A DNA stretch of 64,000 bases, from the NCBI RefSeq assembly GCF_020621385.1, contig NZ_JAESVA010000011.1, positions 62,001 through 126,000 on the forward strand. Reading direction: 5' to 3'. The position numbers were made by a program, and so were the translations under genes. Shown in pieces: positions 56,327-64,000 of this stretch. Positions within the stretch are counted from its first letter, which is position 1, and the number at the start of each line of letters is the position of its first letter. Source of the DNA: Acidisoma cellulosilyticum (GTDB taxonomy: Bacteria; Pseudomonadota; Alphaproteobacteria; Acetobacterales; Acetobacteraceae). The notes under the pieces are model-generated. The model was not told the DNA's origin, did no database searches, and was given only the letters and a program-made list of their open reading frames with translations.

Positions 56327-57076
56327 TTAGATAACCTCATTGAAGGGGATCTCTGCGCGATTGGCCGCTTTCATGACATGGAGATGCATGAAATAGGCAG
56401 CATCCTCGGCCGAATGTCTTTCGATCGCCCTGAAGATATTCTCATGCTCATTCAAGGGTTCTGACAGCCGCCGGTGAGAGGCAAGCGGCAGACGAAGGTT
56501 TTCGCGGAAGGTGGCGCCGAACTGGTCATAAAGATCCAGCAGAAGCTGGCTGCCGGAGCAGGTCAGAATCATGCGATGAAATTCGAAATCGCATTGCACA
56601 TAACTGACCAGGTCCTCATCGCGGACGGCACTGCGGCTGGCCGCAATATTGGCAGCCATTTCATCGATTTGACTTTGGGTCGCGCGGGTCGCCGCGATCC
56701 GCGCCCCGTATCCTTCGATCATGAACCGAAACTGATAGATCTCTGACTGCTCATAGCCTTTGCCGGATTTCGGCTGGCTTCCATGAGCCTCCGTCCCCTC
56801 CGTATCGGCGACAATCGTTCCCTGCCTCGGTATCGTTCTTAATACGCCGAAGGCTTCGAGGATTGACAGCGCCTCTCGCAAGGACGAGCGACTGACTTTC
56901 AAGGTCTTGGCGAGATCCCGTTGCGGTGGCAATGCTTCGCCGATCGGCCATTTGCCCGCCTTGATCAGGCCGTGCAGATGGCGGGAGGTCGCGTGGGCAA
57001 CCTGAACCTCGGAAGATGGGGCTTGCTCAACCTGCCCGCAGACGTCGTCGCTGGTCACCTCAGGCAGTCTCCTCAC
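56327..57076 (-). CDS. GntR-family regulator with FCD domain (FadR subfamily)
   Basis: 249 residues. Winged helix (about residues 28-95): LPPQRDLAKTLKVSRSSLRE and TIPRQGTIV. FCD ligand domain (about 110-240) with metal-site candidates in CDFEFHRMIL, NEHENIF and MHLHVMKAA. FCD regulators sense small carboxylic acids. It starts at a GTG and is divergent from the peptide-type ABC operon. A FadR-like GGTCCGACC site lies about 20 bases upstream, consistent with control of itself and the operon. Confidence 0.88.
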   Translation of the reverse strand: MRRLPEVTSDDVCGQVEQAPSSEVQVAHATSRHLHGLIKAGKWPIGEALPPQRDLAKTLKVSRSSLREALSILEAFGVLRTIPRQGTIVADTEGTEAHGSQPKSGKGYEQSEIYQFRFMIEGYGARIAATRATQSQIDEMAANIAASRSAVRDEDLVSYVQCDFEFHRMILTCSGSQLLLDLYDQFGATFRENLRLPLASHRRLSEPLNEHENIFRAIERHSAEDAAYFMHLHVMKAANRAEIPFNEVI

Positions 57077-57365
57077 GCGTTATAGGCCTATCGTCTGGTC
57101 CGACCTGAGCTTGGCCAGTTCTCCAATCGCACCTGAAACATCCCCAGCGCACAGATTTAGTCAAGAGGCTGTCTTATAAAACCCAGAATTTTTGGGTGTA
57201 ATTGCATTATTTATAATCAAATGCCAAAAAAATCAGCGGAATAATTTTTACATTTATCATCTTGACGCAAAATTGTGCGAATGTTCATATATCGTGGTCG
57301 GGCCAGAGAGCGCTTGTCTGTATCTCACGCCCCAGCAGCGGATTCAATGGAGGCTTGTTGCACAG
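57077..57365. promoter_or_regulatory. Divergent regulatory region of the peptide-type ABC operon
   Basis: 289 bases, AT-rich in the middle (57170-57260). A TTGACG hexamer at 57262-57267 is followed after 17 bases by TCATAT, a plausible but weak plus-strand sigma-70 promoter. The FadR-like box is at its left end. Confidence 0.45.
57095..57106. promoter_or_regulatory. FadR-type operator-like site
   Basis: CTGGTCCGACCT contains the palindrome GGTC-C-GACC (57097-57105). This is the core of classical FadR and related FCD-regulator boxes. It lies 20 bases upstream of the FCD regulator's GTG, so autoregulation is the simplest reading. Confidence 0.55.
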
Positions 57366-59021
57366 ATGACGAGTTCGAACGACCGCGCGAGCGGAATGAC
57401 CCGGCGCGGGTTTATCCAGACAGCCGGTGCGGCTGGTGTTGCGACAGCAGCACTTGATATTGGAGGCGCGACCGAGGCCTCCGCTGCTCGCGCCAATACC
57501 TTGGTGATCGCATCTCCGTCGACCCCGCAAGGCATGGACATGGAGTTCGACGTCAGCCTGGGATTTGTGGATTGCCTCGGTGCACTGTACGATGATCTTC
57601 TCGCCTATGAGAAAATTCCTGATCCGAAAAGCCCGGATGTCTTGCGCGAAAATCTCGGCCTTTATCCGGATCGCCCGGGCGGATTGGCTTTGCAGGGGCG
57701 CCTGGCGGAAAGCTGGGGCGTCAGCGGCGATGGCCTGAAGGCAACGTTCAAGCTGCGCGAAGGAGTCAAAAGCAACTGGGGCAATACGCTCTCGGCGACC
57801 GACGTGAAATGGACCTGGGACCGCAAATTCGCGGAGAAAGTGCAGGGTGCGTTCAATACCTCTGTCCTTGGTCTGACCAGCCCTGACCAGATCAAGATCG
57901 AGGGTGACAACGTCATCTCGTTCAATTTCGAGAAGCCCACGCCCATTCTGTTCCGGCAGCAGGTCAGCCCGGCCAACCCGATCTTCGATTCGACGAAGTT
58001 GAAGGAAGTCGGTGGTACCGATGATCCCTGGGGCACGAAATTCCTCCAGAACGATAGCGCGGGTTTTGGTCCCTATCGGCTGAAGCAGATCGTTCGCGGT
58101 CAGCAGGCGATCTTTACCGCGCGTGACGATTATTATGGCGCCAAGCCTTTCATGAAAAACGTCATCATGAAGGAAGTGCCGAACTCGGCCAGCCGCTTGT
58201 CTCTTCTGCAGGGCGGGGCCGTGGATATTGCGCAGTTCCTGGAGCCACGTGAATATATATCCTTGAAGAATTCAAAGAAGGCGACCTTTGACGCCGTCGA
58301 TGCGTCCTATCTGATGTGGCTTTCCATCAACTGCACCACCAAGCCGTTTGATGACGTTCGCGTCCGCCAGGCGATGAATTACGTCATCCCCTACAAAGAC
58401 ATTATCGAGACGGTTTATTACGGCCTGGCGACGCCGATGACGGCTCCGATGCCGCATATCTATCCGATGGCCGACAACAGCTACGCATATGAAGAGAACG
58501 TCGATAAGGCAAAGCAGCTTCTTGCTTCGGCTGGACTAAAAGCCGGCTTCACGACGACGCTGAGCTACAATGCGGGCGACCCGACGCATGAGCCGATCGC
58601 GCTCATCTATCAGACGGCACTGGCCAAAATCGGCATCAAGATCGTGCTCGACAAGCTTCCCGCCGGCGTCTTCTATGACTATGTCGCGAAACGCTCAAAG
58701 CCCTTGATCTTGTATCTAGATTCGCCCTGGACGTCTGACGCCGGCTATGCACTTGAGCTCTATTTCGACAGCCGCAGTTATATTGACTACAGCAATTATA
58801 CGAATGCGAAAGTGAACGATCTTATCCGCACGGCGCTGGTGACGCTGGACGATGTCGATCGGAAGAAGAACTTCACGGAAGTGCAGAAGATCGTCATGAA
58901 CGAGGCGCCTTGGGGCTTCTTCACCTACCCTCAATACTGCCTCGCGCGCGCACAAGATCTGAAGGGCTTCACCTATTACACGGCCAATAACCTTCGGTTC
59001 CAAGACTTCTACAGGGCATAA
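57366..59021 (+). CDS. ABC transporter substrate-binding protein, family 5 (peptide/opine type), Tat signal
   Basis: 551 residues from ATG 57366. Twin-arginine signal TRRGFIQTAGAAGVATAAL, cleavage near residue 38-42. The mature part is an SBP_bac_5 protein (LAESWGVSGDGLKATFKLRE, DVKWTWDRKFAEKV, FGPYRLKQIVRGQQAIF, DDVRVRQAMNYVIPYKD). Family 5 proteins bind peptides, nickel, opines and other larger ligands. GGAGG lies 12 bases upstream, a little far. The downstream SDR and GatC-like protein suggest the ligand is an amide-containing compound. Confidence 0.88.
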   Translation: MTSSNDRASGMTRRGFIQTAGAAGVATAALDIGGATEASAARANTLVIASPSTPQGMDMEFDVSLGFVDCLGALYDDLLAYEKIPDPKSPDVLRENLGLYPDRPGGLALQGRLAESWGVSGDGLKATFKLREGVKSNWGNTLSATDVKWTWDRKFAEKVQGAFNTSVLGLTSPDQIKIEGDNVISFNFEKPTPILFRQQVSPANPIFDSTKLKEVGGTDDPWGTKFLQNDSAGFGPYRLKQIVRGQQAIFTARDDYYGAKPFMKNVIMKEVPNSASRLSLLQGGAVDIAQFLEPREYISLKNSKKATFDAVDASYLMWLSINCTTKPFDDVRVRQAMNYVIPYKDIIETVYYGLATPMTAPMPHIYPMADNSYAYEENVDKAKQLLASAGLKAGFTTTLSYNAGDPTHEPIALIYQTALAKIGIKIVLDKLPAGVFYDYVAKRSKPLILYLDSPWTSDAGYALELYFDSRSYIDYSNYTNAKVNDLIRTALVTLDDVDRKKNFTEVQKIVMNEAPWGFFTYPQYCLARAQDLKGFTYYTANNLRFQDFYRA

Positions 59022-59026
59022 CACGC

Positions 59027-60001
59027 GTGGACGCTCAAGAGGGGCCGCAGCGAACGCCGCCTGACCGCAACCCCTGGCATCAGACCCTGTGGTCCATTGT
59101 CCAGGCGCGGCCGAGATTCGCGATCGGCTATATCATCGTGGCTTTGGTCATGATCGGGGCGATCTTCGCCCCGGTTCTGGCGCCTTATAATCCCGTCTCG
59201 GCCAATCCACAGTCGGCCCTTCTGTCGCCGAGTGCGGCGCATTGGTTCGGCACGGACGCGGTCGGCATGGATGTGTTTTCCCGCTGCCTCTATGCGCCAC
59301 GTATCGATCTGACGATCGCCGTGTCAGGCACCTTGATTTCGGCCGTCATCGGCAGCCTGATCGGAGCCTGGGTCGGTTTTCATGGACGCAGCAAGGGCGT
59401 GCGGCAGGGTATCGGCTTCGTCATTATGCGCGCGGCCGACGTGTTGCAGGCCTTTCCGGTCTTCGTGCTTGCCATCGCCCTTGTCGCAAGCCTCGGCCAA
59501 AGCATCCAGACGGTGGTGATCGCCATCGCTTTCGTGAATATTCCGATCTATCTTCGGCTGATGCGGTCTCAGGTTATCTCCATTCGCGAGATGAAATTCG
59601 TCGAAGCAGCGGAAGTCGCCGGCGTCTCCCACAGCAAGATCATCCTGCGCCATGTCATTCCGAACGCCATGGCGCCGACCCTGGCCCAGCTTTCGATCAA
59701 TATCGGATGGTCCGTCATCATGACGGCCGGTTTGAGTTTCATCGGCGCCGGCGTCAGGGCGCCGACACCCGAATGGGGTAGCATGATCGCGGCCGGATTC
59801 CAGAACATCGTGACCGGGCAATGGTCTCCCTCGGTTTTCCCGGGCGTTGTCCTGGCGATCACCGTCTTCGGATTCTCTCTGGTCGGCGCGAGTGTCGAAA
59901 CCTTCGCAGATCCCGCCAAGGTTCGCCGTCTGGTCGCGGACATCGCCGCGCGGAAGAGACGCGCTTCGGCGCCGCGTGCCGCTTTGGGGCGAGGTCAGTA
60001 A
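59027..60001 (+). CDS. ABC permease, DppC/OppC type
   Basis: 324 residues. N-terminal OppC motif region with LAPYNPVSANPQSALLSPSA then WFGTDAVGMDVFSRCLYAPR, typical of this subfamily. The EAA loop is VEAAEVAGVSHSKIILRHVI, and GLSFIGAGVRAPTPEWGSMI follows. About six membrane segments. GTG start five bases after the binding-protein gene. Here DppC precedes DppB, the reverse of the usual order. Confidence 0.9.
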   Translation: MDAQEGPQRTPPDRNPWHQTLWSIVQARPRFAIGYIIVALVMIGAIFAPVLAPYNPVSANPQSALLSPSAAHWFGTDAVGMDVFSRCLYAPRIDLTIAVSGTLISAVIGSLIGAWVGFHGRSKGVRQGIGFVIMRAADVLQAFPVFVLAIALVASLGQSIQTVVIAIAFVNIPIYLRLMRSQVISIREMKFVEAAEVAGVSHSKIILRHVIPNAMAPTLAQLSINIGWSVIMTAGLSFIGAGVRAPTPEWGSMIAAGFQNIVTGQWSPSVFPGVVLAITVFGFSLVGASVETFADPAKVRRLVADIAARKRRASAPRAALGRGQ

Positions 60002-60002
60002 C

Positions 60003-61016
60003 ATGTCAGGTCTCCCTAAATTTCTGCTGCGGCGGCTGGCCTATCTCATTCCCCAGCTGTTCGGAATTCTGCTGCTCAGCTTTTGCCTGATCAAAACCAT
60101 TCCCGGAAATCCGGCGGTGCTGATGCTGGGGCCGATGGCGCAGCCGGATTCTATCGCAGCACTCACGAAGCGGCTGGGCCTGGATCAGCCTTTGCCGGTG
60201 CAGTTCCTGATTTATCTGAAGGATCTGGCTCATGGCGATCTCGGCACATCCTGGCAGACGACACGACCGGTCCTGAGCGATCTGATCGACCGCTTTCCGG
60301 CGACGATCGAACTCGTGACCTTCGGACTGCTGGTCGCGATCCTCATCGGCGTGCCGCTCGGCATTCTGTCCGCCATGCGGCAGAAAAGCGTGACCGCGCG
60401 CATCGCTGAACTTTATGGTCTGGTGACAGGCGCACTGCCGGATTTCTGGATCGGGCTGCTGCTGATCTTCGTCTTCTATACGATTTTGGGCTGGGCACCG
60501 GCGCCGCTTGGCCGCATCGACATCGCGGTGATCGCGCCGCCGACCGTGACCGGGTTCCTCACGATCGACAGTCTTCTCGACGGAAACCTGGATGCCTTCT
60601 TCTCTGCGATCTCGCATCTGGTGCTGCCGGTGCTGACGCTCGGCCTGATCAATGCCGGCCCGATCATGAAGATGACGCATTCTACTATGGAGCGGATGCT
60701 GCAATCGGATTTCAGCCGGTTCGAGGTGATGAGCGGCCTGCCGCGCCGGCTGGTCATGCGGCATGCGCTGCATAACGCGCTGCCGCCCATCCTCACGATC
60801 ATCAGCGTTCTGTACGGCTTTCTGCTGGGCGGTGCGGTCCTGGTCGAGATTGTTTTTTCATGGGGCGGGGCAGGGCAATATGCCGTGCAGGGTGTGCTGA
60901 ACGCCGATATCTACCCTGTCCTCGGCTTCGTTCTTTTTGCCGCCGTATTCTCGCTCTTTGTCTATCTGCTTGTCGATATCGCGTATTTTCTGCTTGACCC
61001 AAGGATCGGGCGATGA
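60003..61016 (+). CDS. ABC permease, DppB/OppB type
   Basis: 337 residues from ATG 60003. The N-terminus FLLRRLAYLIPQLFGILLLS and the region LGLDQPLPVQFLIYLKDLAH with GDLGTSW are typical of DppB. The C-terminus has VEIVFSWGGAGQYAVQGVLN and ends in DPRIGR. About six membrane segments. It overlaps the next ATPase gene by four bases (ATGA). Confidence 0.9.
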   Translation: MSGLPKFLLRRLAYLIPQLFGILLLSFCLIKTIPGNPAVLMLGPMAQPDSIAALTKRLGLDQPLPVQFLIYLKDLAHGDLGTSWQTTRPVLSDLIDRFPATIELVTFGLLVAILIGVPLGILSAMRQKSVTARIAELYGLVTGALPDFWIGLLLIFVFYTILGWAPAPLGRIDIAVIAPPTVTGFLTIDSLLDGNLDAFFSAISHLVLPVLTLGLINAGPIMKMTHSTMERMLQSDFSRFEVMSGLPRRLVMRHALHNALPPILTIISVLYGFLLGGAVLVEIVFSWGGAGQYAVQGVLNADIYPVLGFVLFAAVFSLFVYLLVDIAYFLLDPRIGR

Positions 61017-61987
61017 ACGGGCCGCTTGTCAATGTCACGGACCTGCGGGTCGAGTTTCCCTCACTGACGGGGCCCGACGTTGCGGTGATCTCTGGCCTCG
61101 ACCTTGCCATCGAGCCTGGCCAGGTGGTGGGGCTGGTGGGAGAGGCCGGTGCTGGCAAGACGGTCCTCGCCCGCAGCATCATGCAAATGGTGCCGGAGCC
61201 CGGGCGCGTCACCAAGGGCCGTGCGGAACTGCAGGGCGAAGACCTGCTGACCATGTCGGAGCGGCGCCTGCAGCGCGTGCGTGGCGCCAGGATATCGATG
61301 ATCACCGCCAATCCGCGCGGTGAGCTCAATCCTCTGCTGCCGGTCGGCGAGCAGATCGCCACCATGGCCCGCGTCCATCTGGGACAAGGTCGCAAGGAAT
61401 CCCGTGAAACCGCGCGGGCGATGCTGAGAAAGGTGCAGATCTCCGATCCGGACCGCCGATACGCGGCCTATCCGCATGAATTGAGCGGCGGCATGGCGCA
61501 GCGCATTGTCATCGCGATCGCGCTGGTCTGCGGACCGCAGGTGGTGATCGCGGATGACGCGACCAGCGGTTTGGATGTCACGGTTCAGGCGCAGATCCTG
61601 ATGCTTCTGCGTGACCTTGCCCGCGAGCAGAACAGCTCGATGCTGCTGATCACCCGTGATGTCGGGATCACCGCGCATGTCTGCGACCGAATCGCTGTCA
61701 TGCATCAGGGCGAGATTGTCGAGGCCGGCGACCGGCAGGCCGTGTTTCTGCGTCCCGCGCATCCCTATACGATCATGCTGCTGGCCGCCTTCTCCCATAA
61801 TAAGCGCCTGAGGGCCTTATGGTCGCATGCCGATGCGGACAAAGCCGCGCCGGCACGAGGAGAGCAGGCCTGCAGCTATGTCGGCCGCTGTCCCTTGGCC
61901 CAGGCCCGCTGCCGTGCTGAAAAGCCCATGCTGCGGATGATCGCGCCCGGACATGAAGCACGATGCCATTTCCCGGTGGTAAGATGA
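61013..61987 (+). CDS. ABC ATPase, DppD/OppD type, with degenerate catalytic residues
   Basis: 324 residues. Walker A is GEAGAGKT and the signature is ELSGGMAQRIVIAIAL. Walker B reads VVIADDATSGLD, where the usual catalytic Glu (ADEPT) is Asp. The switch His is Arg (LLITRDVGITAHV instead of ITHDLG). The C-terminal oligopeptide-transporter Cys cluster is present (ACSYVGRCPLAQARC). The two changes suggest this nucleotide site is weak or inactive, with the partner OppF-type subunit doing most hydrolysis. Confidence 0.9.
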   Translation: MNGPLVNVTDLRVEFPSLTGPDVAVISGLDLAIEPGQVVGLVGEAGAGKTVLARSIMQMVPEPGRVTKGRAELQGEDLLTMSERRLQRVRGARISMITANPRGELNPLLPVGEQIATMARVHLGQGRKESRETARAMLRKVQISDPDRRYAAYPHELSGGMAQRIVIAIALVCGPQVVIADDATSGLDVTVQAQILMLLRDLAREQNSSMLLITRDVGITAHVCDRIAVMHQGEIVEAGDRQAVFLRPAHPYTIMLLAAFSHNKRLRALWSHADADKAAPARGEQACSYVGRCPLAQARCRAEKPMLRMIAPGHEARCHFPVVR

Positions 61988-63018
61988 AAAAACTCGTTGA
62001 AGTTGTCGGCCTCAAGAAGCACTTCCCGATCAGCGGAAGCAAGAAGGTTGTCCAGGCCATCAACAATATCTCTTTCCATGTCATGCCGGGCGAGACGGTC
62101 GGCCTGGTCGGCGAAAGCGGCTCCGGCAAAACGACCGTCGGGCGTTGCCTGCTGGGTCTGACGGACGTCACCGACGGGTCTATCCTTTTCGAGGACCAGG
62201 ATCTGGCCGGGCCGAAAGTCCGCAAGAAGCATCTCGGTGACCTGCAGATCGTCTTTCAGGAATCGATGGAGGCGCTTAACCCGCGCCTGCCGGTTTTCCG
62301 CTCGGTCGAGGAGCCGCTGACGACTTTGGGTTTCGATGCCGCGGCGCGCGCGGAGCGGGTGCGGGAGGTGATCGATCGCGTGGGCCTCTCGCAAAGGCTC
62401 GCGAAGCTTTATCCGGCCGAGCTCACCGGCGGCCAGTTGCAGCGTATCGGCATCGCACGGGCGATCGTGACGCGGCCCAAGCTGCTGGTTCTGGATGAGC
62501 CGACATCGATGCTGGATCCGACATCGCGTGCCGATATCATCGAGCTGCTGATCTCGCTCCAGGCCGATCTTGGCATGGCGTCGCTGTTCATCTCTCATGA
62601 TTTGAGCACGCTGCGGCATGTCAGCCAGCGTGTTGCCGTGATGTATCTTGGCATGATCGTGGAGCAGGGGCCGGCCAGGGAGGTTTTCGGGCGTCCGCGG
62701 CATCCCTACACGGTCGGTCTGCTGTCATCGGTGCTTTTGCCCAACCCTGACCTGCCTCGCCCCGTTCCGGTGGCGTTGAAGGGGGAGATACCAAGCCCGA
62801 TCGACCTGCCGACCGGATGCTTTCTGGCCTCCCGCTGCCCGCTGGCGATCGAGCAATGCCGTGCCGCGATGCCGCCGGCGCATCCCGTGGGCGAGGATCA
62901 CTTCGTCCATTGCATCCGCCACGAGGCGCTTGGCCATAGCGATGAGATGAGCCGGGTCTTCGACGCTTTTGAGCGCGAGACCGAACGAATCCTCAGCATC
63001 GGCGCGAGAACGAACTAG
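61984..63018 (+). CDS. ABC ATPase, DppF/OppF type
   Basis: 344 residues from ATG 61984, which overlaps the previous stop. Canonical motifs: Walker A GESGSGKTTVGR, signature ELTGGQLQRIGIARAI, Walker B LLVLDEPTSMLD, switch LFISHDLSTLRHV. The C-terminal region has the family's Cys-containing LASRCPLAIEQCRAAMP. It is the competent half of the ATPase pair. Confidence 0.92.
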   Translation: MKKLVEVVGLKKHFPISGSKKVVQAINNISFHVMPGETVGLVGESGSGKTTVGRCLLGLTDVTDGSILFEDQDLAGPKVRKKHLGDLQIVFQESMEALNPRLPVFRSVEEPLTTLGFDAAARAERVREVIDRVGLSQRLAKLYPAELTGGQLQRIGIARAIVTRPKLLVLDEPTSMLDPTSRADIIELLISLQADLGMASLFISHDLSTLRHVSQRVAVMYLGMIVEQGPAREVFGRPRHPYTVGLLSSVLLPNPDLPRPVPVALKGEIPSPIDLPTGCFLASRCPLAIEQCRAAMPPAHPVGEDHFVHCIRHEALGHSDEMSRVFDAFERETERILSIGARTN

Positions 63019-63046
63019 GCCTCGGCGGACAAATCAGGAGAGCATC

Positions 63047-63793
63047 ATGGGACGGCTTGAAGGCAAAAAGAGCATCGTGACCGGCGGCGGTCGCGGCATT
63101 GGCGCGGCCATTGCGAAGGCTTTCGCGCGGGAAGGTTCGGATGTCGTGGTGCTGGACCGGACAGCCGCTGACGGGGCCGAGACCGTGGAGGCTATTCAGC
63201 AGTCCGGCGGCCGTGCTTTCGCCGTGGGCGCCGATGTCTCGGACGAGCAGGCGGTCGGCCAAGCGATCGCGGAAGCCGAGGCCTGGCTGGGCCAGATCGA
63301 TATCCTGGTCAATAATGCCGGCATTCAAACCGTCGGCCTGATCAAGGATATGTCCGTCCAGATGTGGGACGAGATGATTGCGGTCAATCTGCGCAGCGTG
63401 TTCCTGTGCACAAGGCTTGTTCTGCCGGGCATGCTGGAGCGCCGCTGGGGACGTATTATCAATACGGCGAGCCAGCTTGCGCATAAGGGGGCGGCGGAAC
63501 GCGGCCATTACGTGGCGGCGAAAGCCGGCGTCGTTGGCTTCACAAAATCCCTGGCCTGGGAGGTCGGGCGTTCCGGCATCACGGTCAATGCCATCTGCCC
63601 CGGCCCCATCGATACCGACATTACGCGGACGATGTCGCAGGACCTTCTGCAAGCCAAGATCGACGAATTGATCATCGGACGCCTTGGCACCGTTGACGAG
63701 ATTGCGCCGACCGCCGTGATGCTGGCTTCCGACGAAGGTGCCTATTATCTTGGCGTGACGCTTAATCCGAATGGCGGGGACTACCTGATATGA
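63047..63793 (+). CDS. Short-chain dehydrogenase/reductase
   Basis: 248 residues from ATG 63047, six bases after AGGAG. Cofactor motif VTGGGRGIGAAIAKAFA, NNAG motif ILVNNAGIQTVG, and catalytic residues Ser in NTASQLAHKG and Tyr/Lys in HYVAAKAGVVG. The C-terminal GPIDTDITRTM fits FabG-like classical SDRs. As part of the ABC operon it probably oxidises or reduces a hydroxy or keto group of the imported compound or its breakdown product. Confidence 0.9.
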   Translation: MGRLEGKKSIVTGGGRGIGAAIAKAFAREGSDVVVLDRTAADGAETVEAIQQSGGRAFAVGADVSDEQAVGQAIAEAEAWLGQIDILVNNAGIQTVGLIKDMSVQMWDEMIAVNLRSVFLCTRLVLPGMLERRWGRIINTASQLAHKGAAERGHYVAAKAGVVGFTKSLAWEVGRSGITVNAICPGPIDTDITRTMSQDLLQAKIDELIIGRLGTVDEIAPTAVMLASDEGAYYLGVTLNPNGGDYLI

Positions 63794-63984
63794 CGCGCCC
63801 TGTTTTGAGCGAGGCGGAGATCCGCGGCCTGGCCCTGCGCGCTGGGTTGGAGCCGACGGAGGGCCGCCTCGCGGAACTGGCGGAGGGTGCGAGGCATCTT
63901 GCGGTCATGCTGACGGATCTCGACCGCGATCTTGACCGCAGCGTCGAATCGGCAGTCATCTTTTCGGCGGAGCGGTCGCGTTGA
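63790..63984 (+). CDS. Small AtzG/GatC-like protein
   Basis: 64 residues, mostly helical. The opening LSEAEIRGLALRAGLEPTEG then LAELAEGARHLAVMLTDLDR resembles GatC-like subunits (AtzG) that accompany amidases such as AtzE. The gene overlaps the SDR stop by ATGA. A further coding start, TTG at 63981 reading NTVPN, appears to begin the next gene, which would be an amidase if the assignment is right; it is cut off by the window edge. The family call rests on length, pattern and context. Confidence 0.55.
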   Translation: MTRPVLSEAEIRGLALRAGLEPTEGRLAELAEGARHLAVMLTDLDRDLDRSVESAVIFSAERSR

Positions 63985-64000
63985 ATACCGTCCCCAATTT

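Overview
The window is GC-rich and reads like the chromosome of an alphaproteobacterium, most likely of the Acetobacteraceae or another Rhodospirillales group. The pointers are dense codirectional operons with ATGA overlaps, a glycine-rich protein ending in a Hint domain, a TPR-sulfotransferase, an aerobic CO dehydrogenase operon with an RcoM-type regulator, and many ABC uptake systems. This assignment comes from gene style only. I see no tRNA, rRNA or CRISPR array.

Layout. (1) 1-10102: a truncated RcoM-like heme-PAS CO sensor on the minus strand, then a nearly continuous plus-strand operon for form I aerobic CO dehydrogenase: coxM-S-L structural genes, coxG, coxD, coxE, a MocA-like cofactor cytidylyltransferase, an XdhC-like CoxF, a SufU/IscU-like scaffold, and an XdhC/CoxI protein split into two genes. 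(2) 10103-20022: an IS3 scar, then a sugar-amine (Amadori-product-like) locus: HutC-type regulator with a clear palindromic operator, FrlB-like deglycase, polyamine/opine-type ABC transporter with both permease domains fused, AGE-family sugar isomerase, and on the minus strand a ROK kinase and a FrlD-like PfkB kinase. (3) 20023-24743: decayed ribose-type ABC genes, two aldo/keto reductases and a LysR regulator. (4) 24740-30676: a TPR-sulfotransferase, a very glycine-rich Hint-domain protein, and a graveyard of IS256, ISL3 and IS630 fragments. (5) 30677-43352: a type II secretion system (E-F-H-I-J-L-M-N-D-K, then G on the opposite strand) whose secretin carries its own lipobox. It contains a Tat-exported ferritin-like protein and a lytic transglycosylase. 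(6) 43470-55796: a glycan block with two FkbM proteins (one fused to three GT4 glycosyltransferase modules), gmd-rmd for GDP-D-rhamnose, a 1176-residue multi-domain glycosyltransferase, and the prepilin peptidase that the secretion system needs. (7) 55797-64000: an MFS remnant, an FCD/GntR regulator divergent from a Dpp/Opp-type ABC operon with one degenerate ATPase, an SDR dehydrogenase, and an AtzG/GatC-like small protein cut off near the right edge.

How it may work together. The cox block lets the cell draw electrons from trace CO under RcoM control. The second block would import a glycated amine or opine-like compound, phosphorylate it, cleave it and feed the sugar into glycolysis. The blocks from 24.7 to 55.8 kb look like one surface module: a T2SS with its own peptidase, candidate cargo (ferritin-like and Hint/glycine-rich proteins), and sugar or sulfate transfer enzymes that could decorate exported products. 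That last link is inference from gene order.
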